Shown: positions 59,431-64,000 of the stretch, in pieces
Layout: each line of letters begins with the position of its first letter
How positions within the stretch are numbered: position 1 is the first letter of the stretch
Origin: Chroococcidiopsis thermalis PCC 7203
Lineage (GTDB): Bacteria; Cyanobacteriota; Cyanobacteriia; Cyanobacteriales; Chroococcidiopsidaceae
Reading direction: 5' to 3'
Assembly: GCF_000317125.1 (NCBI RefSeq)
Contig: NC_019695.1
Span: 1,972,336 to 2,036,335, forward strand
DNA length: 64,000 nucleotides
Translations under genes and position numbers: made by a program
The notes under the pieces: model-generated
The model's input: the letters and a program-made list of their open reading frames with translations, nothing else
The model's database searches: none
What the model was told of the DNA's origin: nothing

Positions 59431-60688
59431 CACCCAAAACTGCACTTATCGGCACCGTAATAATCCAAGCTGCGGCAATTCCTCGCACAGTTTGGAACTG
59501 AATTGTTTTCCAATTTCTGACTAAACCAACTCCCACGACACCACCAACTAGAGCATGGGATGTAGAAACGGGTAAACCCAGGCGCGAAGCCAGTAAAATT
59601 GTTGTTGCCGTAGCTAATTCAGCACAGAAGCCGCCACTGGGTTGTAAGGGAATAATTCCCTCGCCGATGGTGGCGATGACTTTTTTACCCCAAACAGCTA
59701 AACCTGCAACAATACCAGCACCGCCAAGTACGAGAATCCATAACGGAATCGCGATGCCATCTACAGGGACACTAGCAGTACGAATAATATAAGTGATTGC
59801 TGCTAAAGGTGCGATCGCATTCCCGACATCGTTAGAACCGTGTGCGAAAGCGACGAAACAAGCACTCAATAATTGGAAGCGTGCGAGTTGTTTTTCTACA
59901 AGGGAGTCGGGAGTCGGAACTACTTTTGACCCTTCACTTTGTTCGAGGGCAAGCTTTTGACTTTGAACTTTTGACTTTGCTAGTTGTCTCCAACCACAGA
60001 AAGTTAGAGATACAGAGGCGATCGCTCCTAGCCCTAAAGGTAAATCGCGGGGTGGAAGTTGTAAACCCCAATGTTGAGTTAGCAAAGTATATATTGGATG
60101 ACTGACAGTAGGTAGGACGATAACACCAAAAATACCGATCGACGCCACACTTAACCAAGGAATCCACTCGTCTAGCTGTTTGAGAGGATCGGGTTGAGTC
60201 AAAATCCAGCGTCTTACCTGACTGTAAAATGCAGAGGCGATCGCACCGCTGACTATCGGCGTAATCACCCAGGCAAAAGTGATTTTACCGATTGATGCCC
60301 AGTCTATTGCTTCCCATCCGATCGCGCAAGCACTAAAACCCGCGATCGCTCCTACAATTGCATGAGAAGAGGACACGGGTAAGCCCTGTGATGTCGCGAT
60401 TTGCAACCACGCTCCCCCAGCTAGTAGAACTGATATCATGCCTACTAACAATACTTCTGGCTGAGAAATGAATAGGGCAGGATTGAAAATTTTGGTTGCT
60501 AGAGTTTCTGAAACTTCATGTCCAAACAGCACCGCACCTGTAAATTCTAGAGTCCCTGCAATGACTAATGCTTGACGCAAAGTCACAGCTTTAGACCCGA
60601 CAGAGGTTCCCATCGCATTAGCAACATCATTTGCGCCTAAGTTCCAAGCAACGTAGAAGGATAGGAGCGCAACTAAAAAAAGAATCAT
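59393..60688 (-). CDS. Inorganic phosphate transporter (PiT family)
   Basis: 431-residue membrane symporter with two PiT signatures, [20 protein letters not shown] (~18-37) and [14 protein letters not shown] (~281-294); ~10-11 helices. The central cytoplasmic loop, residues ~236-264, is built from intergenic heptamer repeats (59899-59982). Low-affinity phosphate or metal-phosphate uptake inferred. Converges with the unknown gene and diverges from rpmB. Confidence 0.93.
   Translation of the reverse strand: MILFLVALLSFYVAWNLGANDVANAMGTSVGSKAVTLRQALVIAGTLEFTGAVLFGHEVSETLATKIFNPALFISQPEVLLVGMISVLLAGGAWLQIATSQGLPVSSSHAIVGAIAGFSACAIGWEAIDWASIGKITFAWVITPIVSGAIASAFYSQVRRWILTQPDPLKQLDEWIPWLSVASIGIFGVIVLPTVSHPIYTLLTQHWGLQLPPRDLPLGLGAIASVSLTFCGWRQLAKSKVQSQKLALEQSEGSKVVPTPDSLVEKQLARFQLLSACFVAFAHGSNDVGNAIAPLAAITYIIRTASVPVDGIAIPLWILVLGGAGIVAGLAVWGKKVIATIGEGIIPLQPSGGFCAELATATTILLASRLGLPVSTSHALVGGVVGVGLVRNWKTIQFQTVRGIAAAWIITVPISAVLGASIFAIARLIFL
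59899..59982. repeat. Heptamer repeats within the phosphate permease coding region
   Basis: GAGTCGG units (59904-59918) followed by TTTTGAC-type units (59922-59979), in frame, giving residues [20 protein letters not shown] and flanks. Same repeat types as the intergenic blocks at 27616 and 35825. Confidence 0.8.
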
Positions 60689-60789
60689 GCTTATTCGCTC
60701 TCAACACAGCCATCATACCCTCCCAGGAAAATTCCGGGTACAATGATAGATTGTGCAAGATACCCAAACGCGAAGATCTGGAGATCCTT

Positions 60790-61026
60790 ATGTCCCGTAA
60801 ATGTATGCTCACAGGCAGAAAGGCAAACAATGGTTATGCCATTTCCCACTCTCACCGCCGGACTAAAAAAGTGCAAGAAGCCAACTTGCAGTGGAAACGG
60901 GTTTGGTGGGAAGAAGGTAATCGCTGGGTGAGACTGAAGCTTTCGACTAAAGCAATCAAAACCCTCAACATCAAAGGCTTGTCAACAATGGCAAAAGAAG
61001 CCGGAATCAACCTCAACCATTATTAA
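60790..61026 (+). CDS. rpmB: 50S ribosomal protein L28
   Basis: 78 residues from ATG 60790; a frame open back to 60631 is not used. [27 protein letters not shown] is diagnostic; GGAG six bases upstream. Divergent from the PiT permease (about 100 bases). Followed by a hairpin terminator. Confidence 0.97.
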   Translation: MSRKCMLTGRKANNGYAISHSHRRTKKVQEANLQWKRVWWEEGNRWVRLKLSTKAIKTLNIKGLSTMAKEAGINLNHY

Positions 61027-61333
61027 GATTTGATGGTATTTTCTATTGACCATACTAAGTTTGATGGTTAATTTTCTGGAGCCGTAAAATTTTGCGGCTC
61101 TACAAAGTAGAATTATTTGCAGTCTCTTTTCGCCTTCCTCTTCATAGGCTGAATTTATCTCAGCTAGGCGTTACTTTGTTCGCAGCCAATACCTGCTTGA
61201 GCCATTAATTCTCTATCTTCTCTAGGAAATTCTCGCTTCCTTCCTCATAACTTCCTCAAGTTATTTGTTTATAACCGTAACTGTAGGGCAACGATCCCCC
61301 GTAGTTCTTTACGAGCAAGGGAGTCAGTAAACA
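61027..61333. other. Gap between rpmB and hoxY
   Basis: 307 bases. Contains the rpmB terminator hairpin. From ~61110 onward, AT-moderate sequence presumably contains the hoxY promoter; GGGAG (61318-61322) is ten bases from the hoxY ATG. No repeats and no gene. Confidence 0.55.
61079..61100 (+). terminator. rpmB terminator hairpin
   Basis: GAGCCGTAAAA / TTTTGCGGCTC, an 11-base stem with one T-G wobble, 52 bases after the rpmB stop. The T/A-rich apex gives little loop; a poly-T tail is missing, so strength is moderate. Confidence 0.6.
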
Positions 61334-61879
61334 ATGACTCGTTTAAAACTAGCAACAGTTTGGTTAGGTGGCTGTTCGGGCTGTCACATGTCATTTCTTG
61401 ACTTAGATGAATGGCTGATCGACCTAGCAGCTGGGGCAGATTTAGTTTACAGTCCCTTTATGGATACCAAAGAATATCCAGAAGGGGTGGATGTGGTATT
61501 GGTAGAAGGAGCGATCGCTAATGAAGATCACTTGCAAACGATTAAAACAGTAAGAGAGCGATCGCAACTCCTGATCTCATTTGGTGATTGTGCTGTAACT
61601 GGTAACGTGACAGCTTTACGCAATCCATTAGGGAGTGCCGAACCAGTTTTGCAACGCTGTTACATTGAAACCGCAGATGTGCGCGGACAGATTCCCCAAG
61701 AACCGGGTATTGTCCCGCCTTTATTAGATCGAGTCACGCCAGTACATACAGTCGTACCTGTCGATATTTACTTACCTGGTTGTCCGCCTCCAGCGGCGCG
61801 GATTCGAGCCGTACTGGAATCGCTGCTGCGTGGAGAAAAACCGCAGTTAGAAGGGCGCGAGTTTATCAAGTTTGGTTAG
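61334..61879 (+). CDS. hoxY: Bidirectional NiFe hydrogenase small subunit HoxY
   Basis: 181 residues. Carries the proximal [4Fe-4S] cluster. Cysteine motifs GCSGCHMSF (~13-21), GDCAVTGN (~95-102) and LPGCPPPAAR (~155-164) are complete. Forms the hydrogenase dimer with HoxH. The diaphorase genes hoxE, hoxF, hoxU are not upstream (rpmB is), so they must be elsewhere. Shine-Dalgarno GGGAG. Confidence 0.97.
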   Translation: MTRLKLATVWLGGCSGCHMSFLDLDEWLIDLAAGADLVYSPFMDTKEYPEGVDVVLVEGAIANEDHLQTIKTVRERSQLLISFGDCAVTGNVTALRNPLGSAEPVLQRCYIETADVRGQIPQEPGIVPPLLDRVTPVHTVVPVDIYLPGCPPPAARIRAVLESLLRGEKPQLEGREFIKFG

Positions 61880-61891
61880 AAGCTGAGATCT

Positions 61892-62011
61892 CGATCCCCC
61901 TAGCCCCCCTTAAAAAGGGAGGAACTGGTAGCCTCCTTACCTCCCTAATTTCCCTGAAAAAGTGAGAAATTCAAAGCCCCCTTTCTAAAGGGGTTGGGGG
62001 ATCGAGTCTCT
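61892..62011. repeat. CCCCCTTAAAAAGGGAGG-type inverted repeats between hoxY and hoxH
   Basis: Two nested imperfect inverted repeats: TAGCCCCCCTTAAAAAGGGAGG (around 61898-61922) and AAGCCCCCTTTCTAAAGGGG (around 61974-61993), joined by a CTCCCTAATTTCCC stretch. A related element sits at 15858-15931. It separates hoxY from hoxH by 165 bases, unusually far for this operon. Confidence 0.55.
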
Positions 62012-62044
62012 ACAAAAAAATCATCGCGAAAAGAGCAGTATTCT

Positions 62045-63496
62045 ATGTCCCAGCGAATTGTTATCGATCCAGTCACGCGCCTTGAAGGTCACGCTAAAAT
62101 TACCATCTACTTAGATGATGCCGGACAAGTGACCGATGCTCGGTTCCACGTCACAGAATTTCGCGGCTTTGAGAAATTCTGTGAAGGTCGTCCTTTGTGG
62201 GAAATGCCAGGAATTACGGCGCGGATTTGTGGAATTTGCCCAGTGAGTCACTTGCTAGCTTCTGCTAAAGCAGGCGATCGCATTCTTTCTGTCACTATTC
62301 CCGCTGCTGCTACTAAATTGCGTCGGTTGATGAATTTAGGGCAAATTATCCAATCCCATGCTTTGAGTTTTTTCCATCTCAGCGCCCCAGATTTACTATT
62401 AGGCATGGATAGCGATCCTCAAAAGCGCAACATTTTTGGGTTAATTGCCGCTCAACCAGAATTAGCCAGAGGTGGAATTCGACTGCGGCAATTCGGACAA
62501 GAAATTATTGAAATATTAGGGGGGCGCAAGATTCATCCATCGTGGGCAATTCCAGGTGGCGTGAGGGAACCATTATCTCAAGCAGGACGCACGCAGATTC
62601 AAAGCCGCATTCCAGAAGCTAAAACCACAATATTAGATGCGCTAGACAAGTTTAAGCGCTTGCTTCAGGACTATGAAAGGGAAGCTCAAACTTTTGGTAA
62701 TTTTCCCAGTTTATTTATGGGTTTGGTCACATCTGATGGTTTGTGGGAAAACTACGACGGATATATTCGGTTTGTCGATAGCGCTGGCAACATTATTGCA
62801 GACAAACTCGATCCGACTCGCTTTCAAGAATTTATTGGTGAAGCAGTTGAATCTTATACTTATCTCAAGTTCCCCTATTATCGTCCTTTAGGGTATCCCG
62901 ACCAAAAAGATCGCTGTCGTTTAGATAGTGGCATTTATCGAGTTGGACCTTTAGCACGATTAAATATTTGTACTCATATTGGCACTGCGATCGCAGATCG
63001 AGAATTAAGCGAATTTCGCGATCGCGGTGGTGGTACTGTACTCTCATCCTTTTTTTACCACTACGCCCGACTGATTGAAATTTTGGCATCAATCGAGCAA
63101 ATTGAATTGTTGCTTGACGATCCACAGGTGTTATCTACTAAAATCCGTGCCGAAGCTGGAATTAACCAATTAGAAGGAGTTGGTTGTAGTGAAGCACCAC
63201 GCGGGACTTTATTTCATCACTACAAAGTTGATGAAAACGGCTTAATGCAGAAGATAAATTTGATTATTGCGACGGGGCAAAATAATCTCGCAATGAACCG
63301 CACGGTGGCTCAAATTGCCCGACATTTTATTCATGGTGCAGAAATTCCTGAAGGAATGTTGAATCGTGTTGAAGCTGGAATTCGGGCTTTCGATCCTTGC
63401 TTAAGTTGTTCGACTCATGCAGCCGGACAAATGCCATTGCACGTTCAATTAGTAGGAACAGATGGAAGTGTTGTTAATGAAGTTTGGCGGGATTAG
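62045..63496 (+). CDS. hoxH: Bidirectional NiFe hydrogenase large subunit HoxH
   Basis: 483 residues from ATG 62045 ([19 protein letters not shown]); the frame is open 17 codons further but the start is family-like. Binds the Ni-Fe centre: L1 motif [10 protein letters not shown] and L2 motif DPCLSCSTH near the C-terminus. A ~25-residue C-terminal tail ([19 protein letters not shown]...) is removed after the His by HoxW. Functional residues are intact. Confidence 0.97.
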   Translation: MSQRIVIDPVTRLEGHAKITIYLDDAGQVTDARFHVTEFRGFEKFCEGRPLWEMPGITARICGICPVSHLLASAKAGDRILSVTIPAAATKLRRLMNLGQIIQSHALSFFHLSAPDLLLGMDSDPQKRNIFGLIAAQPELARGGIRLRQFGQEIIEILGGRKIHPSWAIPGGVREPLSQAGRTQIQSRIPEAKTTILDALDKFKRLLQDYEREAQTFGNFPSLFMGLVTSDGLWENYDGYIRFVDSAGNIIADKLDPTRFQEFIGEAVESYTYLKFPYYRPLGYPDQKDRCRLDSGIYRVGPLARLNICTHIGTAIADRELSEFRDRGGGTVLSSFFYHYARLIEILASIEQIELLLDDPQVLSTKIRAEAGINQLEGVGCSEAPRGTLFHHYKVDENGLMQKINLIIATGQNNLAMNRTVAQIARHFIHGAEIPEGMLNRVEAGIRAFDPCLSCSTHAAGQMPLHVQLVGTDGSVVNEVWRD

Positions 63497-63500
63497 AGCT

Positions 63501-63528
63501 GTAGAGACGTTACATGTAACGTCTCTAC
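63501..63528. repeat. 28-bp palindrome, GTAG-CTAC class B
   Basis: Perfect palindrome (half site GTAGAGACGTTACA) five bases after the hoxH stop and 37 bases before the hoxW start. Sister of 34647-34674. May act as an intercistronic hairpin. Confidence 0.75.
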
Positions 63529-63565
63529 AGGGAGAAGATAAAACTAAAATCAAATCGACAATCTG

Positions 63566-64000
63566 ATGGGCGAGAATTCAAAAACTATTTTGGTAATTGG
63601 CTATGGTAATGACTTACGTAGTGATGATGCTGTGGGGCAAAAAGTAGCTAATGCGATCGCCTCGAAGGAATTACCTGATGTAACATCGCTGTGCGTTCAT
63701 CAACTCACACCCGAACTAGCTACATTTTTGGCAACAGCCGACCTAGCAATTTTTATCGATGCCTGTTTTGCAAGTGTCTGCGAAGACGTGCGACTACAAG
63801 CGATCGCACCTACCAATTCCACTGTGATCGGCGGACATACAGGCGATCCGCGATCGCTATTAGCCCTGACGCAAGCGCTTTACAATCGGGTTCCGAATGC
63901 TTGGTGGGTAACGATACCGGGAACGAACTTTGAATTAGGCGATCGCCTTTCACCCAGTGCTGAACGAGGTATTCAGGTAGCGCTGGAACAAATTTACCAT
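63566..64000 (+). CDS. hoxW: HoxW hydrogenase maturation protease (partial)
   Basis: At least 145 residues; the window ends before the stop. MGENSKTILVIGYGNDLRSDDAVG (family GxGNxxxxDDxxG motif, metal-binding Asp/Glu), IFIDACF and IGGHTGDP near 95. Endopeptidase that trims the HoxH C-terminus after nickel insertion. Downstream of hoxH on the same strand. Confidence 0.92.
   Translation, partial: MGENSKTILVIGYGNDLRSDDAVGQKVANAIASKELPDVTSLCVHQLTPELATFLATADLAIFIDACFASVCEDVRLQAIAPTNSTVIGGHTGDPRSLLALTQALYNRVPNAWWVTIPGTNFELGDRLSPSAERGIQVALEQIYH

Overview
The window reads as chromosomal DNA of a cyanobacterium. It carries photosystem I genes (psaF, two psaJ, psaL), the cyanobacterial atpB-atpE pair (beta, epsilon), the plastid-type ribosomal protein PSRP-3/Ycf65, a bidirectional NiFe hydrogenase and very many GCGATCGC (HIP1) octamers. 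The psaF-psaJ-psaL linkage, the heptamer-type short tandem repeats and the stress gene content point to the Chroococcidiopsis / heterocyst-former side of the phylum. This placement is inference; no rRNA or tRNA gene was recognised to confirm it.

Layout. 0.4-2.4 kb: ATP synthase beta and epsilon. 2.5-7.4 kb: SbmA/BacA-like ABC exporter, PSRP-3, HAD phosphatase, UGT-type glycosyltransferase. 7.7-18.8 kb: a dense stress/redox block (Mn-catalase, cupin, Gfo/Idh oxidoreductase, yellow/MRJP-like protein, two formaldehyde-dehydrogenase-like ADHs, SRPBCC protein, DJ-1/PfpI-ferritin-like fusion, DUF2267, DUF6335, molybdopterin oxidoreductase). 19-21 kb: rpmF (L32), a Ser/Thr/Pro-rich anchored protein and a Mo-nitrogenase C-terminal-domain protein. 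21.5-30 kb: RNase J-dapA-asd, divergent from tig-clpP-clpX. 30-34.6 kb: hydrolases, nitroreductase, GntR regulator, three-domain S1 protein. 34.7-39.1 kb: a complete sugar ABC importer. 40-44.3 kb: gluconate permease and gluconate kinase with Uma2 and GNAT genes between them. 44.6-50.5 kb: a 1177-aa hybrid histidine kinase and an SLH/OprB porin. 50.5-58 kb: DUF5331, RqcH/NFACT, RemA-gmk, psaL-psaJ-psaJ-psaF, tsaD. 58.4-64 kb: an unrecognised nuclease-like gene, a PiT phosphate permease, rpmB (L28) and hoxY-hoxH-hoxW (the last cut by the window edge).

Together the genes describe a phototroph with a large proteolysis/RNA-turnover core, peroxide and aldehyde detoxification, uptake of sugars and gluconate, and a hydrogenase.

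The most unusual property is the repeat landscape. Almost every intergenic gap is packed with tandem short repeats, mostly of period 7 and a few of period 9, butted together. Often they run to within a few bases of start codons. The same repeats occur in frame inside two genes (the hybrid kinase and the phosphate permease). Several dispersed palindromes share GTAG...CTAC ends. No CRISPR array, transposase or prophage gene was seen.
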